Both the position numbers and the translations under genes were made by a program. From Amycolatopsis suaedae (lineage in GTDB: Bacteria; Actinomycetota; Actinomycetes; Mycobacteriales; Pseudonocardiaceae), in assembly GCF_004214935.1 (NCBI RefSeq), contig NZ_SFCC01000005.1:248001-312000 (forward strand): a DNA stretch of 64,000 bases, in the 5' to 3' direction. How positions within the stretch are numbered: position 1 is the first letter of the stretch; every line of letters begins with the position of its first letter. Of this stretch, positions 8,019 through 16,519 are shown in pieces. A model generated the notes under the pieces. It ran no database searches and had not been told where the DNA came from. It saw nothing but the letters and a program-made list of their open reading frames with translations.

Positions 8019-8831
8019 TCAGGCGAGAAACTCCCGCAGCCGCGCGGCCACCTCACCGGGCGCGTCCTCGGGGAGGAAGTGCCCCGCACCGGCGATCGCT
8101 TCGAACGTCGCGCCGGGTATCGAGGCGGCCAGCCGCCGCCCGGTCTCCACCGGCAGCCAGCGGTCCTGTTCTCCCCACAGCACGAGCGCCGGGACGTCCA
8201 CACTGTCCAACTTGGACTCCGCGGGTGCGACGTCCGCCTCGTCGAAGTGCACCACGTGGTCGATCCAGCTCTCCCGGCCTTCCTCGCCGCGATACCGGTC
8301 CAGATAGGGTTCGATCAGGTCGGCCGGCCCGCTCACCGCGCTGCGCAGGTGCGCGGCGATCAGCTCGGTGAACACGTGCACCGGCATCGTGCTGTACGCC
8401 TCCCGGTAACGCCGCAGGTGCCTGCTGACCGGGGTGACGAACGGGCTGAGCACCGCGGCATCCACCAGCGCGATCCGGTCCACGGCGACACCGTGGTGCA
8501 GATGCGCCAGCATCACGGCGGCCCCACCGCTGTCGTGCCCCACCAGGGCAGGCCGTTCCAGTCCCCAGTGCGCGATCAGCTCGGCGAGCGTCTCACCGTG
8601 CAGCTTGAACGACGGCGACAGTCCCGGCCGGATCCGCGAGTCGCCGTAGCCGAGCTGGTCCCACAGGTACACGGTGTGCGTCCGGGCGAGTTCCGGCGCC
8701 ACGTCGCGCCACAGGTAGGACCAGCTCGGCGTGCCGTGCGTGAGCACCACCGGCGGGCCGGAGCCCAGCGTGCCGGTGACGACCTCCCCACCGCTCACCG
8801 GCACCGGTTCGGTCAGCTTCCAGTCCGTCAC
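8019..8831 (-). CDS. alpha/beta hydrolase with aspartate nucleophile (dehalogenase/epoxide-hydrolase-like)
   Basis: The 270-residue protein has the oxyanion motif HGTPSWSYLW (32-41), a nucleophile elbow GHDSGG with Asp100, acid Asp223 in WGEQDRWLP and base His251 in GAGHFLPEDAP. The Asp nucleophile marks the haloalkane-dehalogenase / epoxide-hydrolase / haloacid side of the superfamily rather than esterases. Halide-stabilising residues cannot be assigned with certainty. The start is GTG with GGAGGTG close upstream. It heads an operon with the NTase-BON and phosphoesterase genes and is divergent from the CGNR gene across 63 bp. Confidence 0.87.
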   Translation of the reverse strand: MTDWKLTEPVPVSGGEVVTGTLGSGPPVVLTHGTPSWSYLWRDVAPELARTHTVYLWDQLGYGDSRIRPGLSPSFKLHGETLAELIAHWGLERPALVGHDSGGAAVMLAHLHHGVAVDRIALVDAAVLSPFVTPVSRHLRRYREAYSTMPVHVFTELIAAHLRSAVSGPADLIEPYLDRYRGEEGRESWIDHVVHFDEADVAPAESKLDSVDVPALVLWGEQDRWLPVETGRRLAASIPGATFEAIAGAGHFLPEDAPGEVAARLREFLA

Positions 8832-8894
8832 AACGCACCTCCGGTAAGGTTTATCGGCGTGTTACAGCAATTACGATAGAGGAGGATGTAAGGG

Positions 8895-9482
8895 GTGCAA
8901 GTCGACTTGGAGGATTACGTGCTGGGCGCCGCCGTGGCGACGGACCTGGTGAACACCGCCCCGGAGGTGATGGCACGGCACGGCGAGGCACTGGCCGGCC
9001 CGGACGAACTGGCGACCTTCCTGGCCAACCACGGCCTGCGACCGGACGCCGTGGCCGGACGCCGCCTGCCCACCCGCGCGCAGGTGGCCCAGGTGCACGA
9101 TCTGCGTACGGCGGTGCGCGCGGTCATGGCGACCGCGGCGGACGGGGACGACGCCGTGGCCACGGCCGCCGCCGTCCTGGCCGCGCGCGGACACGGCAGA
9201 CTCGAACTGGCCAGGGACGACAGCGGTCAGCTGCGCTGGGTGGTGCGGTCAGGCCCGGACGTGGGCCTGGACGGCGAACTCGCGCTGCTGATCGGTATCG
9301 GCCTGCTCGCGGTGGTGCGCGCGCTCGGTCACGAACGGTTCCGGGACTGCGCGTCGGTCACCTGCGCGGGCACGTTCGTGGACAGCAGCCGCGCCGGGCG
9401 GCGCCGCTACTGCATGCCCGAACTGTGCGGCAACCGGGTCAACGTGGCCAAGCACCGGGCGCGGCGCTCACAAGGCGGTTGA
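8895..9482 (+). CDS. CGNR zinc-finger (ABATE-domain) protein
   Basis: The 195-residue protein has the stress-associated ABATE domain (about 10-140). It ends in a CGNR zinc finger, CASVTC...YCMPELCGNRVNVAKHR (about 150-190), with four Cys positions and the diagnostic CGNR. The family is thought to act in DNA binding and transcription, often of stress genes; direct targets are not known. It starts at GTG 8895 after GAGGAGG. It is divergent to the dehalogenase-like operon, so it may regulate it. Its end overlaps the convergent STAS gene by 15 bases. Confidence 0.88.
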   Translation: MQVDLEDYVLGAAVATDLVNTAPEVMARHGEALAGPDELATFLANHGLRPDAVAGRRLPTRAQVAQVHDLRTAVRAVMATAADGDDAVATAAAVLAARGHGRLELARDDSGQLRWVVRSGPDVGLDGELALLIGIGLLAVVRALGHERFRDCASVTCAGTFVDSSRAGRRRYCMPELCGNRVNVAKHRARRSQGG

Positions 9483-9851
9483 CAGGTCGACGAGATCGTT
9501 CGCCGGAACCTCGTCGGCCGACCGCACGACCGACAACGTCGACCGCAGGCCGGTTGCCTCCAGCGCCCGCAGCACCGGATGCGACGAGCCGGTCACGACG
9601 TACAGGCTGATGCCGGTCGCTCCGGCGAGCTGCTGCGCTCTGACCAGCACACCCAGCCCCGCGGCCGCCAGGAACCGGACGGCCGAGAGGTCGACGAGCA
9701 CACTCCGGGACGTCCCCCGCAGGCGGCAGGACAGCAGCTGCCACAGCCGCGGCGCGGTGACCATGTCGACCTCACCCGCGACGTCGATGACGGCGGTGTG
9801 GTGGTCCGCCCAGCGGACGGTGAGACGGAACTGAGGTGGTTCGGAAGTCAT
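9468..9851 (-). CDS. STAS-domain anti-sigma factor antagonist
   Basis: The 127-residue single STAS domain includes TAVIDVAGEVDMVTAP (about 19-34) and VLVDLSAVRFLAAAGLGVL (about 51-69), like SpoIIAA/RsbV-type antagonists. These bind anti-sigma kinases and are switched by phosphorylation of a Ser/Thr at the end of the DLS...F(L/I)xxxG loop. Here that loop reads RFLAAAGLG, with Ala at the usual Ser position, so regulation by phosphorylation may be absent. The start ATG 9851 is chosen because domain homology begins there; the frame stays open for 2 kb upstream only as an antisense artefact. No anti-sigma partner gene is adjacent. Confidence 0.85.
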   Translation of the reverse strand: MTSEPPQFRLTVRWADHHTAVIDVAGEVDMVTAPRLWQLLSCRLRGTSRSVLVDLSAVRFLAAAGLGVLVRAQQLAGATGISLYVVTGSSHPVLRALEATGLRSTLSVVRSADEVPANDLVDLSTAL

Positions 9852-10031
9852 GTCACAGCCCTCGCTTCCGGCTGCCCGGACGGCGACCTGGTGCTGGCCG
9901 TCTCGCCCGAGCGGGTTGTCGACGGACCTGGCTGCGTGCTGAACCAAGAACTCCACCGTACGGCGGGCGGCATGGCGGGACAACCCCCGGACAGGGGGCA
10001 TAGTTCGGCGGCAATCGGGGCACACAACGGC

Positions 10032-13000
10032 ATGACTCGGTTCGGACGACGCCTGCCCGACCCCCTGTTCCTGCTGGGCGCGACCCTCGGTACCGCGCGT
10101 GCCGCGGTCTCCGCCGTCACCTCGTCGGCCACCCGGCGCCGCAGGGTGTGGGCGTGCCCGGGACGCCTGCACATCGAGACCCACGGCGTGCAGGGTGCCC
10201 GCGGTGCCCGGGTCGCCCGGCGGATCGAACGGTCCCTCGGCGAACACCCCGGCGTCGAGTGGGCCAGGGTCAACGCGCCGTCGGCGAGGGTGATCGTCGC
10301 CCTGGCCGACCCGCCACCCGGCCGTGCCGAGCTGGTGCGCATCGTCGAGCGCGCCGAGGAGGAACCCGCCGATCCCGGCGAGCGCATCGCCGAGGACGAG
10401 CTGCACCACCCCGCCGACGGCACCGCCGGGACCCGGCTCGTTCCCACACTCGCGGCGGACGCCTTCGGGCTGGCGATGTCGGCGCTGACGAAGCTGGCCC
10501 CGTGGGCCCCGCTGCCCACCGAGCTGGCCGCGCTGCCCGCACTGGTCGACCACCACCCGAAGCTGCGTGAGCTGGCCGCCCGCCGGGCGGGCGGGGCGGA
10601 GAAGGCCGACACGATCACCTCCGTCGCCGCGGCCCTCGCACACGGGCTCGCCTCCGGCGGCGAGGGCACCGTTCTCGATGCGGCGCAACGCATCGAGCAG
10701 GTACGGGAGGCACGCGCCCACGAACGGGCGTGGTGCGCGGCCGAACCCGATCTGATCCGGTCGGCCGACGACGCAGGTGCCCCGCCGGTGGTGCCGGGCG
10801 AGCGGCCGGTGCCGCCGCCGGAGACCGACGTCGACCGCTACGAGCGCCGCGTCCTCGCACTGGGCGCGGCGGCGGCAGCGGCGGCGCTGCCGTTCACCGG
10901 CCCCCGCCGTGCGATCGGGCTTGGCCTGGTCGCCGTCCCGAAGGCCGCCGAGGCGGGACGGGCGGCGTTCGGCGCCCACCTCGGCCGCCTGCTCGCCCGC
11001 CGTGGCGCGCTGGTGATGGACCGCTCGGTGCTGCGCAGGCTCGACGAGCCGACCACGCTGGTCCTCGACGAGGAGAGCGTCCGCACCGGCAGGCTCGCCC
11101 TCGACGACCTGGTGGCCCTGCCCGGCGCCGACCCGCACGAGGTGGCCACCAGGGCGTGGCGGTTGTTCGACCCGGACCGGCCGGACGCCGTCAGCCGCGA
11201 CGACGGGTGGTCCCTCGGTCCGGTCGGCGACCTCGGCCTGTCCGGTCGCAAGGGTGTCCGGGAGCGGGAGCGGCTTGAGGCCGCGCACGACGTCGTGCTC
11301 GGGCTGGCGTCCGGCGACCGGCTGGAGGCACTCGTCGCGCTGGGCCGCAGGCTGCCCTCCGGCGTGCCCGCGCTGCTCTCCGCCGCCCGTTCCGCCGGGC
11401 TGCGGGTGGCGCCGGCCGGCGACGACCCCCGCGCCACCGTGCGTGAGCTGCAGGCCGACGGCGAGGTTGTGCTGGTCGTGTCGGGCGACCGGGAGGTGCT
11501 GGCCGTCGCCGACTGCTCGGTCGGTGTCCGGCGGCCCGGCCACCCGCCGCCGTGGGGTGCGCACGTGCTGGTCGAGTCCGATCTGGACACCGCCGGACTG
11601 CTGGTGGCGGCCACCGGCGCGGCACGCGAGGTGACCCGCGAGAGCATCCGGCTCGCCCAGGGCGCCAGCGCCGTCGGCGCGGTCAGCGTGCTCAACACGA
11701 CCAGGGGCCGCCGGAGTCCGGCCTCGCGTGGCCAGCGGGTGGTCAACGCCGGTGCCGCGCTGTCGGTGGTCAACGGCCACCGGCACGCCAGGACCCTGCG
11801 GGTCCCCAGCGGCGAACGGCCCGGTCACGACACCCCGTGGCACCTCATGCCCGCCGACGTGGTGCTGGATCGGCTGCACAGCCGGGCCGAGGGGCTCACC
11901 GGCGCCGAGGCCGGGACCCGGGCGCGGGCCGACGGCGGCGAGACAGGGACCACCAGCTTCGCCGCCGCGTTCCTCGCCGAGCTGGCCAACCCGCTCACCC
12001 CGGTGCTGGCCGGTGGCGCCGCGCTGTCCGCGGCGGTCGGCTCACCGGTGGACGCGGCACTCGTCGCCGGCGTCACCGCGCTGTCCGCCGTCGTCGGCGG
12101 CGTGCAACGGGTTCACACCGACCGCCAGCTCGCCGAACTGCTGGACCGGTCGGCCGTCCGGGCGACGGTGCGCCGCGACGGAGCCGACCGGCAGGTCAAC
12201 GCCGACGAGCTGGTGCCGGGGGACGTCGTCGTGCTGGAGTCCGGCCAGGTGGTGCCCGCCGACTGCAGGCTGCTGGAGGCCGAGGGGCTGGAGACCGACG
12301 ACTCGTCGCTGACCGGCGAGTCGCTGCCGGTGACCAAGGACCCGGCGCCGGTGGTGGCCGCGGACCTGGCCGAGCGCACGTCGATGCTCTACGAGGGAAC
12401 CACGATCGCCGCGGGCGAGGCCGTCGCCGTCGTGGTGGCCACAGGCGCGGACACCGAAGCCGGCCGCAGCATGGCGATGGCGCGGGAGAACGCGCCGCGG
12501 ACCGGCGTCGAGACCCGGCTCGCGGAGCTGACCGAGAAGAGCATGCCGGTGGCACTCGGCTCGGCCGTGGCCGTCGCCGGCGCCGGGCTGCTGCGGGGCG
12601 TGCCATTGCGGGAAAGCATGGGCGCGGCGGTGAACCTCGCCGTCGCGTCGGTGCCCGAGGGCCTTCCCTTTCTGGTCAACGCGGCGCAGCTGGCTGCGGC
12701 GCGGCGGCTGGCCGAGCTGGGCGCCCTGGTCCGCAACCCGCGCAGTGTCGAGGCGCTCGGCCGGGTCGACGTGCTCTGCTTCGACAAGACCGGCACCCTC
12801 ACCGAGGGCAAGCTCGCCGTGGCCGAGATCGACGACGGCAAGGACCGGCACCCGGTGGACGCCCTCACCAACGGGGCCCGGCCGGTACTGGCCGCCGCCC
12901 TGCGGGCGACCCCGCAGGCCGACGACCCCGGCGACCTGCCGCACGCGACCGACCGCGCCGTCGCCGAGGGCGGCGAGAGCACCGGTACCACGCCGGACAC

Positions 13001-14378
13001 CGGCATCGACGGCTGGCGGCTGGTCGAGTCCGTGCCGTTCGAGCCGTCCCGCGGCTACCACGCCGCCGCCGGGTCGGCCGGTGACGGCCTGCTGCTCAGC
13101 GTCAAGGGCGCGCCGGAGAACGTGCTGCCGCGCTGCGCGGTCGACGGTGCCACCCGCAAGCGGCTGACCAACCGGATGCGCAGGCTGGCCCGGTCCGGCC
13201 ACCGGGTGCTGGCCGTCGCCGAGCGCGAGCTGGAGTCCGGCGAGGAGATCACCGACGACGCGGTGCGGGACCTGGAGTTCCGCGGGTTCGTCGCCATCGC
13301 CGACCCGGTGCGGCGCAGTGCCGCGCCGGCGGCCGCCCGGCTGCGGGAGGCCGGGGTGCAGATCGTCATGATCACCGGCGACCATCCCGCCACCGGCGAG
13401 GCCATCGCGGGCGAGGTCAACGGCAACGGCGGTCAGCACGTGGTCACCGGTGCGGAGCTGGACGAACTCGACGACGCGGCGCTGGCGGAGACGCTGCAGT
13501 CGGTGGACGTGATCGCCCGGTGCAGCCCCGCACAGAAGGTCCGCATCATCCAGACCTACCAGCGGCTCGGCCGGACCGTCGCGATGACCGGCGACGGCGC
13601 CAACGACGCCCCGGCGATCCGGCTGGCCGACGTCGGCATCGCGCTGGGCAGGCACGGCACGCCCGCGGCCAAGGCGGCCGCCGACGTCGTGGTCACCGAC
13701 GACCGGCTGGAGACGATCATCGCCGCGCTGGTCGAGGGCCGGGCCATGTGGGCGTCGGTGCGCGAGGCGCTGGCGGTGCTGCTGGGCGGCAACCTCGGCG
13801 AGATCGCGTTCAGCGTGCTCGGGGCGGTCGTCACCGGCCGCGCGCCGCTGGGTGCCCGCCAGTTCCTGCTGGTCAACCTGCTCACCGACCTCGCGCCCGC
13901 GCTGGCCATCGCGCTGCGGCGGCCGGACGAGGAAGCCGACGAGGACCTCATCGGCGAGGGCCCGGAGACCTCGCTCGGCGACCAGCTGCGACGGGAGATC
14001 GCGCTGCGGGCCGGGACGACGGCGCTGGGCGCCACGACGGCGTGGACGCTGGCCAGGGTCACCGGCAGGGCGCGGCGGGCGAGCACCGTGTCGCTGGCGG
14101 CGCTGGTCGGGACCCAGCTGGGTCAGACGGTGCTCACCGGCAGGCGGGACCGCTCGGTGCTGCTCACCGGGCTCGGCTCGGTCGCGTTGCTCGCGGCCAT
14201 CATCCAGACGCCGGGGGTGAGCCAGTTCTTCGGCTGCACGCCGCTCGGGCCGGTCGGCTGGTCGATCGCGCTGGGCAGCGCCACCGCCGCCACGCTCGGC
14301 GGCAACGCGGTGTCGAACGTCCTGACCGCGCAGGACGAACCGGACGGGCCCGGCTTCCGCTCAGCGGAAGGCGGGTAG
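10032..14378 (+). CDS. ctpI: giant cation-transporting P-type ATPase (CtpI-like)
   Basis: At 1448 residues it matches the actinobacterial CtpI class, much longer than standard pumps of about 900. The N-terminal third is an extension with an HMA-like fold (RLHIETHGVQGARGARVARRI) that lacks the CxxC metal motif, followed by Ala-rich helical segments. The pump core then shows TGES (761-764), a PEGLP motif in M4 as in SERCA-type P2 pumps, DKTGT with Asp918 phosphorylated in the cycle, MITGDHPAT and GDGANDAP, and an M6 segment QFLLVNLLTDLAPALAIAL. PEGLP and N..TD suggest Ca2+/Mn2+- or monovalent-type transport rather than heavy metals; the ion is unproven. I start at ATG 10032; earlier in-frame codons exist and the Shine-Dalgarno is weak. 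Its last codons contain a PcaR-like palindrome serving the next gene. Confidence 0.87.
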   Translation: MTRFGRRLPDPLFLLGATLGTARAAVSAVTSSATRRRRVWACPGRLHIETHGVQGARGARVARRIERSLGEHPGVEWARVNAPSARVIVALADPPPGRAELVRIVERAEEEPADPGERIAEDELHHPADGTAGTRLVPTLAADAFGLAMSALTKLAPWAPLPTELAALPALVDHHPKLRELAARRAGGAEKADTITSVAAALAHGLASGGEGTVLDAAQRIEQVREARAHERAWCAAEPDLIRSADDAGAPPVVPGERPVPPPETDVDRYERRVLALGAAAAAAALPFTGPRRAIGLGLVAVPKAAEAGRAAFGAHLGRLLARRGALVMDRSVLRRLDEPTTLVLDEESVRTGRLALDDLVALPGADPHEVATRAWRLFDPDRPDAVSRDDGWSLGPVGDLGLSGRKGVRERERLEAAHDVVLGLASGDRLEALVALGRRLPSGVPALLSAARSAGLRVAPAGDDPRATVRELQADGEVVLVVSGDREVLAVADCSVGVRRPGHPPPWGAHVLVESDLDTAGLLVAATGAAREVTRESIRLAQGASAVGAVSVLNTTRGRRSPASRGQRVVNAGAALSVVNGHRHARTLRVPSGERPGHDTPWHLMPADVVLDRLHSRAEGLTGAEAGTRARADGGETGTTSFAAAFLAELANPLTPVLAGGAALSAAVGSPVDAALVAGVTALSAVVGGVQRVHTDRQLAELLDRSAVRATVRRDGADRQVNADELVPGDVVVLESGQVVPADCRLLEAEGLETDDSSLTGESLPVTKDPAPVVAADLAERTSMLYEGTTIAAGEAVAVVVATGADTEAGRSMAMARENAPRTGVETRLAELTEKSMPVALGSAVAVAGAGLLRGVPLRESMGAAVNLAVASVPEGLPFLVNAAQLAAARRLAELGALVRNPRSVEALGRVDVLCFDKTGTLTEGKLAVAEIDDGKDRHPVDALTNGARPVLAAALRATPQADDPGDLPHATDRAVAEGGESTGTTPDTGIDGWRLVESVPFEPSRGYHAAAGSAGDGLLLSVKGAPENVLPRCAVDGATRKRLTNRMRRLARSGHRVLAVAERELESGEEITDDAVRDLEFRGFVAIADPVRRSAAPAAARLREAGVQIVMITGDHPATGEAIAGEVNGNGGQHVVTGAELDELDDAALAETLQSVDVIARCSPAQKVRIIQTYQRLGRTVAMTGDGANDAPAIRLADVGIALGRHGTPAAKAAADVVVTDDRLETIIAALVEGRAMWASVREALAVLLGGNLGEIAFSVLGAVVTGRAPLGARQFLLVNLLTDLAPALAIALRRPDEEADEDLIGEGPETSLGDQLRREIALRAGTTALGATTAWTLARVTGRARRASTVSLAALVGTQLGQTVLTGRRDRSVLLTGLGSVALLAAIIQTPGVSQFFGCTPLGPVGWSIALGSATAATLGGNAVSNVLTAQDEPDGPGFRSAEGG
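14354..14370. promoter_or_regulatory. IclR-type operator upstream of the aromatic-acid transporter
   Basis: CTTCCGCT-C-AGCGGAAG is a perfect 8+1+8 palindrome within the last codons of the ATPase gene, 72 bases before the transporter ATG. The same 7+1+7 core recurs at 16463-16477 in the iclR/pcaH gap. Confidence 0.7.
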
Positions 14379-14396
14379 CAACCGGCGGGGGCCGTA

Positions 14397-14409
14397 CCCG
14401 ACAGTCGGG
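14397..14409. terminator. short hairpin after the ATPase gene
   Basis: CCCGAC-A-GTCGGG is a perfect 6-bp inverted repeat 18 bases after the ATPase stop and before the transporter. It could attenuate read-through or be another operator half. No T-tract follows. Confidence 0.3.
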
Positions 14410-14442
14410 CAACTCATCCGCTCCAACGACGGAGGCAGCCCG

Positions 14443-15657
14443 ATGACAGCACCATCCCGCGACCTGTCCCCCACGACCGGCAGGTGGGTGCTGTCCCTGT
14501 GCTGGGCGGCCGTGCTGCTGGACGGCTTCGACCTGGTCGTCCTCGGCACGGTGACCCCGGTGCTGCTCGGCGACAAGGTGTGGGGCCTCACCCCGGCCGG
14601 CGCCGCCGCCATCTCCACCACCGGGCTGGTCGGCATGATGGTCGGCGCGCTGGTCATCGGGACGATCACCGACGTCGTCGGCAGGCGCCGCGCGCTGATC
14701 GTCGCGGTGGCCGGGTTCTCCGTGTGCACGCTGCTGTGCGCGTTCGCCCCCAACGCCGCGGTCTTCGGCGCGCTGCGGCTGCTCGCCGGGCTGGGACTGG
14801 GTGGCTGCCTGCCCACGGCCATCGCGCTGGTCACCGAGTTCGCCCCGCGCAACCGCAACGGCGGCGCCACCACGACGATCATGACCGGCTACCACGTCGG
14901 CGCGGTACTCACCGCGCTGCTGGGCATCCTGCTGATCGAGCCGCTGGGCTGGGAGGCGATGTTCGTCGCCGGCGCGCTGCCCGCGGTGGTGCTGGTCCCG
15001 CTGATGATCCGGTACCTGCCGGAGTCGCCGGCCTTCCAGCCAGCCGCCCGCGCGCCCCGCGCGGGCGGCGAGGCGGTCCGTTCCCTGCTGCGCCCGGAGT
15101 TCCGCCGCGCCACGCTGGCGTTCTGGGTGACCTCGTTCATGGGCCTGCTGCTGGTCTACGGACTCAACACCTGGCTGCCGCAGATCATGCGCGAGGCGGG
15201 CTACGAGCTGGGCGCGGCACTGAGCCTGCTGCTCACCCTCAACGTCGGCGCCGTCATCGGGCTCGTGGTGGCGGGCCGGATCGCCGACCGGCTGGCCGCG
15301 CGGCCGGTCACGATCGCCTGGTTCGGCGGGGCCGCGGTGTTCCTGGCCCTGCTCAGCGTCCGGCTGCCCGGGCCGCTGCTCTACGCCGCCGTGCTGCTCG
15401 CCGGGGTGTTCGTGTTCGCCGCGCAGGTCCTGGTCTACGCCTACGTCGGCCGGGTGTACCCGACCGCCAGCCGGGCGACGGGACTCGGCTGGGCGGCCGG
15501 GATCGGCAGGCTGGGCGCGATCTGCGGCCCGCTGCTCGGCGGCGTCCTGCTCACCGCGGGAATCGCGTTCCCTTGGGGCATCTACGCTTTCGCCGCCGTC
15601 GGCGCGCTCGGCGCGGTGTCGATCTCGCTGGCCGAGCGCTCGGGCCGGGCCGGCTGA
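14443..15657 (+). CDS. MFS aromatic acid:H+ symporter (AAHS family)
   Basis: The 404-residue, about 12-TM protein has the AAHS hallmarks: DGFDLVVLGTV in TM1 (residues 27-37) and the loop 2-3 signature GTITDVVGRRRAL. Members such as PcaK and BenK import benzoate, hydroxybenzoate or protocatechuate with protons. A GGAGG Shine-Dalgarno precedes the ATG. The neighbouring IclR regulator and pcaHG, and the shared palindrome, indicate uptake of protocatechuate or a precursor. Its 3' end overlaps the 3' end of the convergent IclR gene by 76 bases. Confidence 0.88.
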   Translation: MTAPSRDLSPTTGRWVLSLCWAAVLLDGFDLVVLGTVTPVLLGDKVWGLTPAGAAAISTTGLVGMMVGALVIGTITDVVGRRRALIVAVAGFSVCTLLCAFAPNAAVFGALRLLAGLGLGGCLPTAIALVTEFAPRNRNGGATTTIMTGYHVGAVLTALLGILLIEPLGWEAMFVAGALPAVVLVPLMIRYLPESPAFQPAARAPRAGGEAVRSLLRPEFRRATLAFWVTSFMGLLLVYGLNTWLPQIMREAGYELGAALSLLLTLNVGAVIGLVVAGRIADRLAARPVTIAWFGGAAVFLALLSVRLPGPLLYAAVLLAGVFVFAAQVLVYAYVGRVYPTASRATGLGWAAGIGRLGAICGPLLGGVLLTAGIAFPWGIYAFAAVGALGAVSISLAERSGRAG

Positions 15658-16442
15658 TCGTCCGGCGCCGACGTCCGGGCGGCCGTCGGGGGCGTCCCGC
15701 TCGCACTGGGGGCGCCGAGCGCGCGGGAGATCCCGCGGGCGGCCGCCCGCACAACCGGGACCAGCGTCATCGGGTCCAGCTCGCCGTACGGGACCACTGT
15801 GGACAGTGCGGCGACCACCGTGTCGCGCGGGCCGTACACCGGTGCCGCGACCGACACGGTGATCATCTCGATCTGCCGGTCACTGATGACGAAACCGTCC
15901 CGGCGCACCCCTGCCAGCACCTGGCGCAGGCGGCTGCCGCTGCGGATGGTCTTCTCGGTGAACCGCCGCAGCGGGCCGGTGATGACCTCCTCCTGCAGCC
16001 GCGGTTCGGCGTGGGCCAGCAACACCAGGCCGACGCCGGTGGCGTGCAGTGGCAGGCGTCCGCCCACCCTGGTGAACGTGTGCACGGCGCCGCGGCCGTG
16101 GATGCGTTCCAGGAACACCGCGTCGTGCCCGTCGAGCACGGCCAGCTGCGCGTGGTGCCGGGTGGCCTCGTAGACGTCCTCCAGGAACGGCAGCGCGCTC
16201 TCCCGCAGCCCGACGGTGTGCGGGGCCAGCGTCGCCAGCTCCCACAGCCACAGGCCGATCCGGTAGCGGCCCTCGGCGTCGCGGTCCAGCGCCCCGCCCC
16301 TGGTCAGCTCGCCGACCAGCCGGTGCGTCGTGGTCAGCGACAGGCCGGCCCGGCGGGAGATCTCCGACAGGGTCTGGACGCGGGTGCGTTCGGTGAAGGT
16401 ACCCAGGACGGCGAGCAGCCTGGCGGCGACGCTGGTCGGCAT
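15582..16442 (-). CDS. IclR-family regulator of the protocatechuate genes
   Basis: The 286-residue protein has the IclR winged helix (AARLLAVLGTFTERTRVQTLSEISRRAGLSLTTTHRLVGEL, residues 5-45) and the ligand-binding domain with HHAQLAVLDGHDAVFLERI and VAAPVYGPRDTVVAALS. Members PcaR, PcaU and PobR sense aromatic acids. I start at ATG 16442; the palindrome at 16463-16477 sits 20 bases upstream, so self-regulation is likely. The last about 35 residues (SASGTPPTAARTSAP...) are a disordered tail lying over the MFS 3' end. Divergent pcaHG and the convergent transporter are the predicted targets. Confidence 0.88.
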   Translation of the reverse strand: MPTSVAARLLAVLGTFTERTRVQTLSEISRRAGLSLTTTHRLVGELTRGGALDRDAEGRYRIGLWLWELATLAPHTVGLRESALPFLEDVYEATRHHAQLAVLDGHDAVFLERIHGRGAVHTFTRVGGRLPLHATGVGLVLLAHAEPRLQEEVITGPLRRFTEKTIRSGSRLRQVLAGVRRDGFVISDRQIEMITVSVAAPVYGPRDTVVAALSTVVPYGELDPMTLVPVVRAAARGISRALGAPSASGTPPTAARTSAPDDQPARPERSASEIDTAPSAPTAAKA

Positions 16443-16462
16443 GCCGCCCAGTATCCGGCCCC

Positions 16463-16477
16463 TTCCGCTGAGCGGAA
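16463..16477. promoter_or_regulatory. IclR-type operator in the iclR/pcaH divergent gap
   Basis: TTCCGCT-G-AGCGGAA is a perfect 15-bp palindrome, 20 bases before the regulator start and 42 bases before the pcaH start. It matches the palindrome before the transporter, as expected for one regulator acting at both places. Confidence 0.75.
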
Positions 16478-16519
16478 ACCCCCGATGCGTCGCCCGCGGG
16501 GTTGGGGCAGCCTCGGGGC

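Noticed and set aside
9852..11879. Minus-strand open frame continuous with the STAS gene (803 codons)
   Set aside because: It runs antisense to the CtpI-like ATPase; the sequence is low-complexity His/Arg/Gly-rich as in third-position-GC shadow frames. Only the last 127 codons show a real domain.
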